From contig NZ_WWDL01000001.1 of the NCBI RefSeq assembly GCF_009848505.1, positions 1 through 64,000 on the forward strand: a stretch of 64,000 nt of DNA. The letters are read 5' to 3'. This DNA is from Muricoccus harenae. Its GTDB lineage: Bacteria > Pseudomonadota > Alphaproteobacteria > Acetobacterales > Acetobacteraceae. Position numbers and translations under genes: made by a program. This document shows, one piece after another, positions 1-8,220 of this stretch. Each line of letters opens with the position of its first letter. The stretch's first letter is position 1. The notes below the pieces were generated by a model. That model had not been told where the DNA came from and made no database searches. It worked only from the letters and a program-made list of their open reading frames with translations.

Positions 1-45
1 AAAATCGGGCACGTGGAACTCGAGATGTTCCTTGGTGATCGGCAT
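1..45 (-). CDS. N-terminal fragment of an unidentified protein, cut by the window edge
   Basis: Only the first 15 codons are present, reading MPITKEHLEFHVPDF. The ATG is preceded by a good ribosome binding site (GAGGAG, about 7 bases upstream) and lies 11 bases beyond the stop of the DUF2848 gene, so it is probably the next gene of the same minus-strand operon. The family cannot be told from 15 residues. Confidence 0.55.
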   Translation of the reverse strand, partial: MPITKEHLEFHVPDF

Positions 46-56
46 GTCGGGGCTCC

Positions 57-746
57 TCAGCCGGGCAGCCAGCGGGCGGCGTAATGGTGTTCGATGCTGC
101 GGCCGCGCGCGGGGTCGTGCAGAGCCATGAAGAAGTCGCGGCGGGGGCGGATGCCGCCGATTGCCGGCAACGTGCCGCCGAACATGAGGGTGCCGGCGCC
201 GAGCTTTCCGTGGCCCTGCGCCTCATAGGCGGCGACCGTGTCGCGCGGATCGCGCATGGCGGCGACGCTACCCTCCTGGTAGGCAACCTTGCCGGCGCCG
301 TCATCGACCCAGGAGCGGATCTGCAGGGTGTCCCAATGGTCCGCCACCTCTTCGAAAGCCCAGAGCAGCGGTGCCACCGGCTTGGGGCACATCTGCTTGG
401 ACACGGTGATGGAATAGCTCTCCACCTTGCGGTCCGTGTGGTCGGAGCCGAGGCCGACCCACCACTTGCCGTCCTCGTCCACGAGGATCACGAACTCGGC
501 CTCGCCGCTGGACTCGGCGCCGAGGCAATCAACCTGCGCCTCGGTCGTCAGCGTCTCCACGCCGGCGCGGTAGAAGCAGGGCGTGCTGGGCGGTGGCGCG
601 ACGCCGAGCGCCGCCAGCTCCTCGATATGCTCCTGCACCTTGTGCGGGTCGCGGCCGGTCCAGCCGGCGATCACCACGTCCCGGATCGCTACGGTCCGGC
701 GGAGGACCTCACCGCCGCGGCAGAAGTCGAAGGTCAATGCAGCCAT
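57..746 (-). CDS. DUF2848 family protein
   Basis: A 229-residue protein that looks like the DUF2848 family by overall length and by the N-terminal block around residues 30-60 (GWTGRDPHKVQEHIEELAAL, then PPSTPCFYR). It has no signal peptide or membrane segment, so it should be cytosolic. The biochemical function of DUF2848 is not established; members often lie in catabolic operons near hydrolases, and a fumarylacetoacetate-hydrolase-like role is only speculation. It is followed after a short gap by another minus-strand gene and preceded, 40 bases upstream, by the ferredoxin reductase gene, so it is probably co-transcribed with the Rieske oxygenase system. The family call is by recognition, not by a search. 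Confidence 0.7.
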   Translation of the reverse strand: MAALTFDFCRGGEVLRRTVAIRDVVIAGWTGRDPHKVQEHIEELAALGVAPPPSTPCFYRAGVETLTTEAQVDCLGAESSGEAEFVILVDEDGKWWVGLGSDHTDRKVESYSITVSKQMCPKPVAPLLWAFEEVADHWDTLQIRSWVDDGAGKVAYQEGSVAAMRDPRDTVAAYEAQGHGKLGAGTLMFGGTLPAIGGIRPRRDFFMALHDPARGRSIEHHYAARWLPG

Positions 747-786
747 GAGTCATCCTGTATGACAGTTGTATCGGCACCAGGGCCGG

Positions 787-2025
787 TCAGGCCGCGCGCG
801 CCATCGCGGCGGCGAGTTCAACCAGCTTCACCGCCGGGTCTGCAAGCGCTGCCGGGTCGGCTGCGCGGGAAGTGGCGATAAGCTGGCGGATCGGTCGCAT
901 CTCGCGGCCGTTGTTGATGCAGATCCCGCCGACCACGATGCCCTCCCGCAGGAGGAAGGCGCTGGAGCGCTTCGCGGTGGGCGGGCCGCGCCAGACGATC
1001 TGGTCCCAGGACAGGGGCGCCCCGGCGAACTGCATGTTCACTTCGTACTGGTCCGTCCAGAACCACGGGATCTCGGCATGCTCGGTGGGCTGGCCGGCCA
1101 TGGTGCGTGCGGCGGCGATCGCCTGGTTCTGTGCGTTCTGCCAGGCCTCCAGGCGGATATGGCGGCCGAGCAGGGGGTTCAGGTGGCGGGTGGCGTCGCC
1201 GGCCGCGAAGATGGCGGGATCGCTGGTGCGGCCGAAGGAGTCCGTGACGATGCCATCCGCGACCTCGAGCCCCGCCTCTTCCGCCAGCTCCGTGTTGGGC
1301 ACGGCGCCGACGCCGATCACGACGACGTCCGCCTCGATGGTCTCGCCGGTATTGGTATAGGCGAGACTGGGCGTGCCGGGCTCGATCGCGGTCACGCTGC
1401 TGCCCATCCGCAGGTCCACGCCCTGGGCGCGGTGCAAATCGGCGAAGAAGGCGCCGATTTCCGGCGTTGCAACGCGGGCGAGCGGGTGGGGGGCGGATTC
1501 GATGATGGTTACGGCGCAGCCGGCCGCGCGGGCCGTCGCTGCCACCTCCAGCCCGATGAAGCCGGCGCCGATGATGAGCACGCGCGCATCCGGGCGCAGC
1601 GCGGTCCGTAGCCGCAGGCTGTCCGCCATGTCACGCACATAATGGACCTCGGGGCTGTCCGCCCCTGCGATGGCGAGGCGGCGCGCATGGGCGCCGGTCG
1701 CGAGCAGGAGGCGGTCATAAGGAAGGGCGCTTCCATCCGCGAGCCGAAGCTGGCGCGCGCACGGGTTGATCGCGTTGACGCGCATCCCGAGGCGCAGCTC
1801 GATGCCGAGTTCCGCATAGCCCTCGGCCGGGCGGAGGAAGGTCGTCTCCGGCGCGGCCTTGCCGCCGAGGACGTCCTTGGAGAGCGGCGGACGCTCATAA
1901 GGCGGCAGGGGTTCCTCCCCAACGAGCACCACCGATCCCTGGAAGCCGGCGGCGCGCAGCGTCTCCGCCGCGCGCCCGCCCGCCTGCCCTGCACCGACGA
2001 TGACGATCCGCTCCGTGCCGCTCAT
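787..2025 (-). CDS. FAD-dependent ferredoxin reductase of a Rieske oxygenase system
   Basis: A 412-residue flavoprotein of the putidaredoxin/rhodocoxin reductase type, which passes electrons from NAD(P)H to a small ferredoxin. Visible landmarks are the N-terminal FAD dinucleotide fold (VIVGAGQAGGRAAETL, about residues 9-24), the ATG motif LLLATGAHARRL near residue 105, the NAD-binding fold IIGAGFIGLEVAATARAAG near residue 150, and the FAD-contacting IFAAGDATRH near residue 272. A C-terminal reductase domain of about 80 residues completes the family length. It lies downstream of the Rieske oxygenase and ferredoxin genes on the same strand, so it is the natural third component of that oxygenase. 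The reductase class is clear; pairing with the neighbours is inferred from position. Confidence 0.88.
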   Translation of the reverse strand: MSGTERIVIVGAGQAGGRAAETLRAAGFQGSVVLVGEEPLPPYERPPLSKDVLGGKAAPETTFLRPAEGYAELGIELRLGMRVNAINPCARQLRLADGSALPYDRLLLATGAHARRLAIAGADSPEVHYVRDMADSLRLRTALRPDARVLIIGAGFIGLEVAATARAAGCAVTIIESAPHPLARVATPEIGAFFADLHRAQGVDLRMGSSVTAIEPGTPSLAYTNTGETIEADVVVIGVGAVPNTELAEEAGLEVADGIVTDSFGRTSDPAIFAAGDATRHLNPLLGRHIRLEAWQNAQNQAIAAARTMAGQPTEHAEIPWFWTDQYEVNMQFAGAPLSWDQIVWRGPPTAKRSSAFLLREGIVVGGICINNGREMRPIRQLIATSRAADPAALADPAVKLVELAAAMARAA

Positions 2026-2110
2026 GCGCTCCTCATGTCAGGCTTGCCGGGGAGGCTGCCCGCCTGGGGCCGCCGGAGCGGTCCCACGTGGGTTGCGGGC
2101 TCCTCTCGGA

Positions 2111-3391
2111 TCACACCGAGACCGGATCGGCGAAGCGTTCGCGCCGGAGCGCGTGCATCGCATCCTGCGGGAACTTTGCATCCGCTGGCAGCTCGATACC
2201 GCAGGAGGCGACGCGCTGCGACGCGCCAAGGCCGGGGATCGGCTTGCCCTCCTGATTGGCGCGGATCGCACGCAGCAGGGCGCGCCGGACCATGATGATG
2301 CCGTTGTCGGTGCCGACCAGGTTCTCCCGGCTGCGGTCCACGATGGGACCCATGCTTTCCTGCAGCGAGGCGTCCTGCATGCCCACGCCATACACGCCGC
2401 TATAGGTCATGCCCGCGACCTGCGCATTGCGGTCCATCTGGTAGTCGTTGCGGCTGTTCGCCTCCGGGATGTAGGTCCCCGGAATAACCCGCGTGTGGAT
2501 GCTGCTGCCCGCACGCATGGCGGCACGCTCGGCCGTGGTGAGCGGGCGGCGCGGATGGAAGCTGATGTTCCAGACCCAGCAGGTCTCGTCGTCGATCGGC
2601 ACCCAGGCATGGCCGTGGATTGGGTGGTTGCCGCGCGGCGGCACCAGGTTGAACATCGGCGCCAGCCAGGGGGTGATGCGCCAGTAGAAGCGGCCCTCAT
2701 CTGCCTTGCGGCGCACGCCTATCAGTACGCCGCCATCGAAGTCCACCACCTCGAAATGCGGCATCTTGTCGCGGTAGTACTCGCCGCTCTTGCTGCCCTT
2801 GATGAGCGGGTCGTTGCGCAGCGCATCGGAATGCAGGAAAGCGACGTGGCTGGAATCGATCCCACCCTCCATGGCTTGCAGGTAGTTGCTCTCCTGCAGG
2901 CGCTTGGAGATGTAGCGCTGCTCGTCCGGAACCAGCGACCATTCGATCTCCGGCGGCTCCGGCTTCAGCTCCGGCGGGCCCATATAGGTCCAGATCAGCC
3001 CGCCTTGCTCGATACAGGGATAGGCGGTGAGCCGGACGCGGGAGCACATGCCGGAGTCCGGCGGCTCGGACGGGATCTCGGTGCAGTTGCCGTCCACGTC
3101 GTATTTCCAGCCGTGATAGGGGCAGCGCAGCCCGTTCTCCTCATTGCGGCCGAACCAGAGCGAGACGCGGCGATGGGCACAGAATTCCTCGACGAGGCCG
3201 ACGCGGCCCTGGCTGTCGCGGAAGGCAAGCAGCCGCTCGCCGAGCAGCTTCACGCGAACCGGCGGGCCATCGGGTTCGGACAGGTCGGAGATGTGCAGCG
3301 CGGGGATCCAGTAGCGGCGGAACAGGGCGCCGGCCGGCGTGCCCGGGCCCACCCGCGTCAGCAGCTCGTTGTCTCGTTGGCTTAGTGCCAT
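2111..3391 (-). CDS. Rieske non-heme iron oxygenase, phthalate-dioxygenase-like
   Basis: A 426-residue oxygenase alpha subunit. The Rieske [2Fe-2S] ligands are seen as CAH (about residue 70) and CPYH (about residue 89) in the expected C-x-H...C-x2-H pattern. The catalytic domain carries NYLQAMEGGIDSSHVAFLH, with the bridging Asp and two His ligands of the mononuclear iron, and a later Asp in MGPIVDRSRENL that could be the third ligand. Length and the ALEGGIDSSH-like block are typical of the phthalate 4,5-dioxygenase/vanillate-demethylase group, which acts on aromatic acids by dihydroxylation or O-demethylation. The adjacent ferredoxin and reductase make a complete three-component system, whereas classic phthalate dioxygenase uses a single fused reductase. 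The substrate is unknown. Confidence 0.88.
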   Translation of the reverse strand: MALSQRDNELLTRVGPGTPAGALFRRYWIPALHISDLSEPDGPPVRVKLLGERLLAFRDSQGRVGLVEEFCAHRRVSLWFGRNEENGLRCPYHGWKYDVDGNCTEIPSEPPDSGMCSRVRLTAYPCIEQGGLIWTYMGPPELKPEPPEIEWSLVPDEQRYISKRLQESNYLQAMEGGIDSSHVAFLHSDALRNDPLIKGSKSGEYYRDKMPHFEVVDFDGGVLIGVRRKADEGRFYWRITPWLAPMFNLVPPRGNHPIHGHAWVPIDDETCWVWNISFHPRRPLTTAERAAMRAGSSIHTRVIPGTYIPEANSRNDYQMDRNAQVAGMTYSGVYGVGMQDASLQESMGPIVDRSRENLVGTDNGIIMVRRALLRAIRANQEGKPIPGLGASQRVASCGIELPADAKFPQDAMHALRRERFADPVSV

Positions 3392-3462
3392 CTTGGCTCT
3401 CCCGATCCTCGTCTCGTGTCAGGGCCGAACATCCTGCGGCCGCGGCCGCGTGGGCCGGAACG

Positions 3463-3780
3463 CTAGGCCGTCCTGTCGAAGTAGAGATCCTCGCCGATCA
3501 GCTGCGGCTTGAAGGCGCGCATAGGAATCGTGCAGGGGGCGAGGGTCGGCTGGCCGGTGGGGATGTGGAAACGGCCCTGGTGGAAGGGGCATTCGACCTC
3601 CTCGCCCTCCACATAGCCTTCGGACAGCGAGCCCGGGCCGTGGGAGCAGGCATCCTCGAGCACGTGGTAGGTGTCCTTCAGGAGGAACACCGCATAGGCC
3701 ACGCCTTCCACCTCGACGCGCGCCGGCGTGTCCTCCGTGACTTCTGACGCGGCGCAGAGCCGAACGAGACGCTCGTCCAT
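3463..3780 (-). CDS. Rieske-type [2Fe-2S] ferredoxin
   Basis: A 105-residue soluble ferredoxin that should carry electrons from the FAD reductase to the Rieske oxygenase. The cluster ligands are seen in DACSHGPGSLSEGY and ECPFHQGRFHIPTG (C-x-H and C-x2-H) with normal spacing. The length and the C-terminal block resemble the NdoA/BphA3/HcaC group of dioxygenase ferredoxins. The gene is 71 bases upstream of the oxygenase gene and co-directional with it, so a shared transcript is likely. The start ATG is directly followed by DERLVRLC, a normal N-terminus for the family. Confidence 0.88.
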   Translation of the reverse strand: MDERLVRLCAASEVTEDTPARVEVEGVAYAVFLLKDTYHVLEDACSHGPGSLSEGYVEGEEVECPFHQGRFHIPTGQPTLAPCTIPMRAFKPQLIGEDLYFDRTA

Positions 3781-3889
3781 CAGTTCCTGTCACTCCCTCG
3801 CAAGCTGATCGGCCGCCGCGCCCTTCGTGGGGGCGCCCGGCCGGGCAGCTGGCCTGTGATCGAAATTCCCCGGCATGGCGGCCTGACTG

Positions 3890-4900
3890 TCAGGGCTTGG
3901 GAGCGTCCGCGGGCCGGAGGACCCCGGTCCAGCGCGCGACGTCCTCCTCCAGCACCTCGGTGAAGCCGGCGGGCGTGGAGGCGCGGGGGATCACTGCAAT
4001 CTCCTCGAAGCGCACCGCCATTTCGGGGGAGTTCACGGCCTGCTTGATGGCCGCGTTGAGCCGCGCAACGACGGAGGCGGGCATGTTGGCCGGCCCCAGC
4101 ACGCCCCACCAATGCTCGACGACCAGGTCGATGCCCTGCTCCTTGAAGGTGGGCACGTCCGGCATGTTCGGCAGCCGCTCCTCGCTGGCGACGGCGAGGG
4201 CGCGGACTTGTCCCGCCGCCACCAACGGGGCCGCGGTCGGCAAGGTGTTGAAGGAGGCCTGCACCACGCCCGAGGCCAGGTCGGCCATCCCGGGGCCAGC
4301 GCCGCGGTAGGGCACGGAGACAAGCTTGATGCCGGCACGGACCTGCAGCATGTCGACCATCAGCTGCGTCAGGCTGCCGCTGCCGCTGGTGGCGAAGGAG
4401 AAGCGGTCGGGTTTCTCCCGCGACAGCTCCACGAATTCCCGCGCAGAATGGGCCGGCATGTCCTTGTTGACGAACATCACCATGGCGGCCACGCCCAGAG
4501 TCGAGATCGGGGTGAAGTTCCGCACCGGATCATAGGGGGCGCGCGGCGCAACGGCCGGCACGATGGTGTGAGGCATTCCGTTGACGAGCAGGGTGTAGCC
4601 ATCGGCCGGCGCGTTCATCGCGGCTTCGGTCCCGATCAGGCTGCCTGCGCCGGAGCGGTTCTCGATGACGAAGCTCTGCTTGAGGACGTCCTGCAGGGCC
4701 CGGGCGATCAGCCGGCCCATGACATCCGTGCTGCCGCCGGGCGCCATGGGCACGATCATCCGAACGGGCCGGGCGGGCCAGGCTGCATCAGCCTGGTTCT
4801 GCGGCTGGCTCTGCGCCGGAGTTTGGGCTTGGGCTGCGCCGCCCGCCAAGGCCGCCATGGCGGCACCGGCCACACCGCGTCGGGTAACCTGGAACGTCAT
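3890..4900 (-). CDS. Bug-family tripartite tricarboxylate transporter receptor
   Basis: A 336-residue periplasmic substrate-binding protein of the Bug (TctC) family. The start is placed at 4900, where ATG follows GAGGTG and begins a normal signal peptide (twin arginine in VTRRGVAGAAMAAL, cleavage probably after AQA). An upstream in-frame ATG at 5056 would give 52 residues that look non-coding. Family blocks seen are PARPVRMIVPMAPGGSTDVMGR, ENRSGAGSLIGTEA, DGYTLLVNG and VPYRGAGPGMADL. These receptors bind carboxylated ligands and normally deliver them to a TctA/TctB membrane pair, which is absent from this window. Its place between the Rieske genes and the UbiD gene suggests the ligand is the pathway's aromatic acid (inference). 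Confidence 0.9.
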   Translation of the reverse strand: MTFQVTRRGVAGAAMAALAGGAAQAQTPAQSQPQNQADAAWPARPVRMIVPMAPGGSTDVMGRLIARALQDVLKQSFVIENRSGAGSLIGTEAAMNAPADGYTLLVNGMPHTIVPAVAPRAPYDPVRNFTPISTLGVAAMVMFVNKDMPAHSAREFVELSREKPDRFSFATSGSGSLTQLMVDMLQVRAGIKLVSVPYRGAGPGMADLASGVVQASFNTLPTAAPLVAAGQVRALAVASEERLPNMPDVPTFKEQGIDLVVEHWWGVLGPANMPASVVARLNAAIKQAVNSPEMAVRFEEIAVIPRASTPAGFTEVLEEDVARWTGVLRPADAPKP

Positions 4901-5089
4901 CGCACACCTCACCCCATGGACCGCGACTTGCCGCGGCCGACATGCCGGATACTGCGCCACTCCCACTGGGCCGGGCCGCCAGTCGGTTGCGCGGCCGGAC
5001 CATTTTGCTTTCACTGAAAGCTTTATGCCAATCCTACCGGACCCGCAATCATTCACCGCGGAGTCCGGTACGATTACTTGCCCAGGGAC

Positions 5090-6064
5090 CTACTTGCCCT
5101 GCGACAGGCCGGCCGCCTTCAGCGTGGCCGCCCATTGCTCCGTCTCGTCGCGAAGCATGCGCGCGTATTCCTCCGGCGTGGAGGAGACTGCGACCGATCC
5201 GAAGTTGGCCATGCGGCTCCGGACCTGCGGATCGCGCGCCATCTCGGCGCAGATCGAGGACATGCGGTTGACGATCGGCGCCGGCGTACCGGCCGGGGCC
5301 AGCAATCCGTTCCAGGACTCGGTGGCATAGTTCGGAATGCCTCCCTCGGTGATCGTCGGCACGTTCGGCAGTTCTGCGCTGCGCGTCGCCGTGGTGACGC
5401 CAAAGGGGATGAGGTTGCCGGCCGCCAGATGCGGCAGCGCGTCCGACATATTCGCAAAGACCAGATCCACCTCCCCGGCCAGCAGGGCCGTGACCGCAGG
5501 CGCACCGCCGCGATAGGGGACATGGGTGAGACGCGCACCACTCCGGCTTTCGAAGAGCAGGGCGGAGACATGCATCAGCCCACCGATGCCGCTGGAGCCG
5601 TAGGTAAGGGATTCCGGCTTCGCCTTGGCATGGGCGACCAGTTGCTGCACCGTGCTCATCCCGAGATCCTTGCGGCCGATCAGGATGAGCGGGTTGGTGT
5701 TCAGGATGCTGACCGGTGCCAGGTCCTTCAGCGGATCATAAGGCATTTTCTCAATCGCCGGAGAAATGGTGATCGAGCCGATGCTGCCAACAAGGAAGGT
5801 GTAGCCGTCCGGCGCCGACTTCGCGACCACGTCGCTGCCGACAATGCCGCCGGCGCCGCCGCGATTCTCGATCACGACCGAGCGGCCCAGCTTCTCCTGG
5901 ATGTACTGCGCGGCGATGCGGCCCACGGCATCGGTATTGCCGCCGGGCGGAAAGGGAACCACGAATCGAATGGCCCGCTCGGGCCAGTTTCCCTGCGCCC
6001 GGGCCACATGCGGCAGCGCAAGGGCACTAAGGCCCGCCGCCAGGATCTGTCGCCTCAACATCAC
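5090..6064 (-). CDS. Bug-family tripartite tricarboxylate transporter receptor
   Basis: A 324-residue second Bug receptor directly upstream of the first on the same strand. The signal peptide covers MMLRRQILAAGLSALALPHVARAQG with AxA-type cleavage. Conserved blocks are ERAIRFVVPFPPGGNTDAVGR, ENRGGAGGIVGSDVVA, PDGYTFLVGS and VPYRGGAPAVTALLAGEVDL. The two receptors are clearly diverged from each other, so they are not a recent duplication and could bind different ligands of one pathway, for example a substrate and an intermediate. No membrane component lies nearby. Confidence 0.9.
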   Translation of the reverse strand: MMLRRQILAAGLSALALPHVARAQGNWPERAIRFVVPFPPGGNTDAVGRIAAQYIQEKLGRSVVIENRGGAGGIVGSDVVAKSAPDGYTFLVGSIGSITISPAIEKMPYDPLKDLAPVSILNTNPLILIGRKDLGMSTVQQLVAHAKAKPESLTYGSSGIGGLMHVSALLFESRSGARLTHVPYRGGAPAVTALLAGEVDLVFANMSDALPHLAAGNLIPFGVTTATRSAELPNVPTITEGGIPNYATESWNGLLAPAGTPAPIVNRMSSICAEMARDPQVRSRMANFGSVAVSSTPEEYARMLRDETEQWAATLKAAGLSQGK

Positions 6065-6120
6065 TCTGTCTCCATGCTGATTCCTGCCGTGTGACGGGCC
6101 CGTCGTTGCGGGTGCAGTGG

Positions 6121-7542
6121 TCAGTCCTGGAGCCAGCGTTCGGCCTGCTCCGGATCCTTGATGAATTGCCGCTCGTCGATCTCGACCGGCGCGAAGGAGA
6201 TGCGGCGGAAGCGGTCCCGCTCCTCGAAGGGAACGGTCGCATCGATGCCGAGCTTCGCCCGGATGCCGTCCTGGCTTGCGCGGACATATTCATGGCCACG
6301 CGCACCGGGGATGACGATCAGGTCGCGCGATGCCTCGAAGCGGGTGGCCAGGGCATATTCAACATCCATGGGATCGCGGATGTCGATGTCATCATCCACC
6401 ACGATCACCTGGTCGAGGTCCTTCAAAGCACCGAAGGCGGCGAGGATGGCATTGCGTTGAAAGCCTTCCTGCTGGCGAGAGGTTTTCTTCACCTGCACCA
6501 CGGCGTGGAAGCGGTGCATGCCGCCGGCGGTCATCTCGGCATCCACCACCATGGGCACGGCAGGCTGCACCGCCTTCAGCAGGCTTGCCTCCAACACGTA
6601 TTTCCGCAGCATCACGGTCTCGCGGCCATAGCCATTGATAGCGTGATAGATCGGCTTGCGGCGATGGGTGACGCAATCGACCACCAGAACCGGCGCGTCG
6701 TCCTCGGGCGAGGGGAAGCCGACGAACTCGCCGAAGGGGCCTTCGCGCACCGTCTCCTGGCCCAGGATGCGGCCTTCCAACGCGATCTCGGTCTCGGTCG
6801 GGACCAGCAGGTCCTGCGTGATGGCACGGGCGACCGGCAGGGCGCGGCCCGCCAGACCCCCGGCCACAGCAAGCTCATCCGCATTCTCGGGCATCTGGGA
6901 GCCCATGGTGGCGGCGGTGTAGTGCAGCGCGATATCGGCGCCGAGGCAGACCACGACCGGCAGATCCTGGCCGATCTCCTTTGCCCGCTCGAAGGCGAAG
7001 CGCAGGTGGCGGCCGAAGTCGAGCTTGATCGCCACGCGGTCGGGGCCGACGATCTGGAGGCGGTGATAGGAGGCGTTGTACACGCCCGTACGCGGGTCCT
7101 GCACGATGACGATGCCGGCGGTGAAGAAGCGCCCCCCATCGCCGGGCGCATGCTGCAGCACAGGGAACATGGCGCCGAGATCGATGCCCGACCGGTGCAC
7201 CACCTCCTGCACCGGCACATGCGCCGTCATCTGCGGCGGCAGCGGGTTGCCGATGGCGCGGCCGACGAACTGCCGGATCGTGCGGAAATCGGTGCCGAAG
7301 GCCGCTTCGACATTTTCGCGGCAGGACAGGAGGTTGCCGATCACCGGTACGTCATGGCCCGTGGGCCGGGAAAAGAGGATGGCCGGACCGCCATCGCGGC
7401 GCTTCATGATCGCGGCGATCTCGAGATGCGGATCGGCAGGGGTGGCATAGGTCTCGAGGCGCCCGGCCTCGGACATGCGGCGCAGGGCGGCCCGGAAGCG
7501 CGTGTCGATGATCTCGGCGTTCGACAGGGTGGATACAGGCAT
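6121..7542 (-). CDS. UbiD-family prFMN-dependent (de)carboxylase
   Basis: A 473-residue member of the UbiD family, which reversibly decarboxylates aromatic or alpha,beta-unsaturated acids with prenylated FMN. Recognisable blocks include GHDVPVIGNLLSCRENVEAA near residue 60, the EGPFGEFVGFPSPEDDAP motif near residue 255, and the C-terminal region ending in SFAPVEIDERQFIKD. The start at 7542 (MPVSTLSNAEIID) is preferred because the 31 further in-frame upstream residues look non-coding and would overlap ubiX by 49 bases. The cofactor-making ubiX gene lies immediately upstream, as is usual for catabolic UbiD enzymes. The substrate is not predictable; the paired monooxygenase and Rieske oxygenase suggest a hydroxylated aromatic acid. 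Confidence 0.9.
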   Translation of the reverse strand: MPVSTLSNAEIIDTRFRAALRRMSEAGRLETYATPADPHLEIAAIMKRRDGGPAILFSRPTGHDVPVIGNLLSCRENVEAAFGTDFRTIRQFVGRAIGNPLPPQMTAHVPVQEVVHRSGIDLGAMFPVLQHAPGDGGRFFTAGIVIVQDPRTGVYNASYHRLQIVGPDRVAIKLDFGRHLRFAFERAKEIGQDLPVVVCLGADIALHYTAATMGSQMPENADELAVAGGLAGRALPVARAITQDLLVPTETEIALEGRILGQETVREGPFGEFVGFPSPEDDAPVLVVDCVTHRRKPIYHAINGYGRETVMLRKYVLEASLLKAVQPAVPMVVDAEMTAGGMHRFHAVVQVKKTSRQQEGFQRNAILAAFGALKDLDQVIVVDDDIDIRDPMDVEYALATRFEASRDLIVIPGARGHEYVRASQDGIRAKLGIDATVPFEERDRFRRISFAPVEIDERQFIKDPEQAERWLQD

Positions 7543-7586
7543 TTGGGTCAGGCGCCTCTCAGCTCTCGGGTCGCAATGCGCACGGA

Positions 7587-8216
7587 TCAGGCCCTTTCCG
7601 TCGTCGGGCGGGATGCCTTGGGCGTGCCTTCCCATCGGCGGACCGTTCCCGTGTCGATGCCGAACAGGTCGAGCACGCGGCCGATGGAGTGGTCCACCAT
7701 CTCCTCGATGGAAGCAGGGCGGGCGTAGAAGGCGGGCACAGGCGGGTAGACGATCGCGCCCGCCTCGGTGACGGCCGCCATGTTGCGGATATGGCCGAGA
7801 TGCAGTGGCGTCTCACGCAGCATCAGCACCAGGCGGCGCCGCTCCTTCAGCACGACATCGGCCGAGCGGGAGATCAGGTTGGCGGTCACGCCCGAGGCGA
7901 TCTCCGCCAGTGTCTTCACCGAGCAGGGCGCGATCACCATGCCAAGCGTGTGGAAGGAGCCGCTGGAGCAGGCCGCGCCGATATCGCCATGGCCGTGCAC
8001 CACGCTGGCCAGCGATTCGATTTCCGGTAGGCGCATCGAGGTTTCGTGCGCGATGGTCACGCGCGCGGCGGGCGAGATGATGAGATGCGTCTGCACAGGC
8101 GTGCCCTGCAGCAGCTGCAGCAAGCGGATGCCATAGATCGCCCCCGACGCCCCGCTGATGCCGATGATCAGCCGGGGCGGGCGCGCTGGCGCCGGTTCGG
8201 GGGAGTGGGCCTGCAC
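7587..8216 (-). CDS. ubiX: UbiX-type flavin prenyltransferase
   Basis: A 209-residue enzyme that makes prenylated FMN for UbiD-family decarboxylases from reduced FMN and dimethylallyl phosphate. Family marks are IIGISGASGAIYGIRLLQLL near the N-terminus, CSSGSFHTLGMVIAPCSVKT in the middle and RRRLVLMLRETPLHLGHIRN near residue 140. The GTG at 8216 is chosen as the start because it sits 4 bases after the stop of the upstream gene and gives a normal length; a longer frame from 8315 would add residues that lie inside the neighbouring gene. Pairing with the UbiD gene 44 bases downstream is a textbook catabolic arrangement. Confidence 0.88.
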   Translation of the reverse strand: MQAHSPEPAPARPPRLIIGISGASGAIYGIRLLQLLQGTPVQTHLIISPAARVTIAHETSMRLPEIESLASVVHGHGDIGAACSSGSFHTLGMVIAPCSVKTLAEIASGVTANLISRSADVVLKERRRLVLMLRETPLHLGHIRNMAAVTEAGAIVYPPVPAFYARPASIEEMVDHSIGRVLDLFGIDTGTVRRWEGTPKASRPTTERA

Positions 8217-8220
8217 GCGC

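Noticed and set aside
3781-3889. GC-rich inverted segments between the ferredoxin and Bug genes as a terminator
   Set aside because: No clean stem of more than about 6 bases could be drawn, and the genes are probably co-transcribed.
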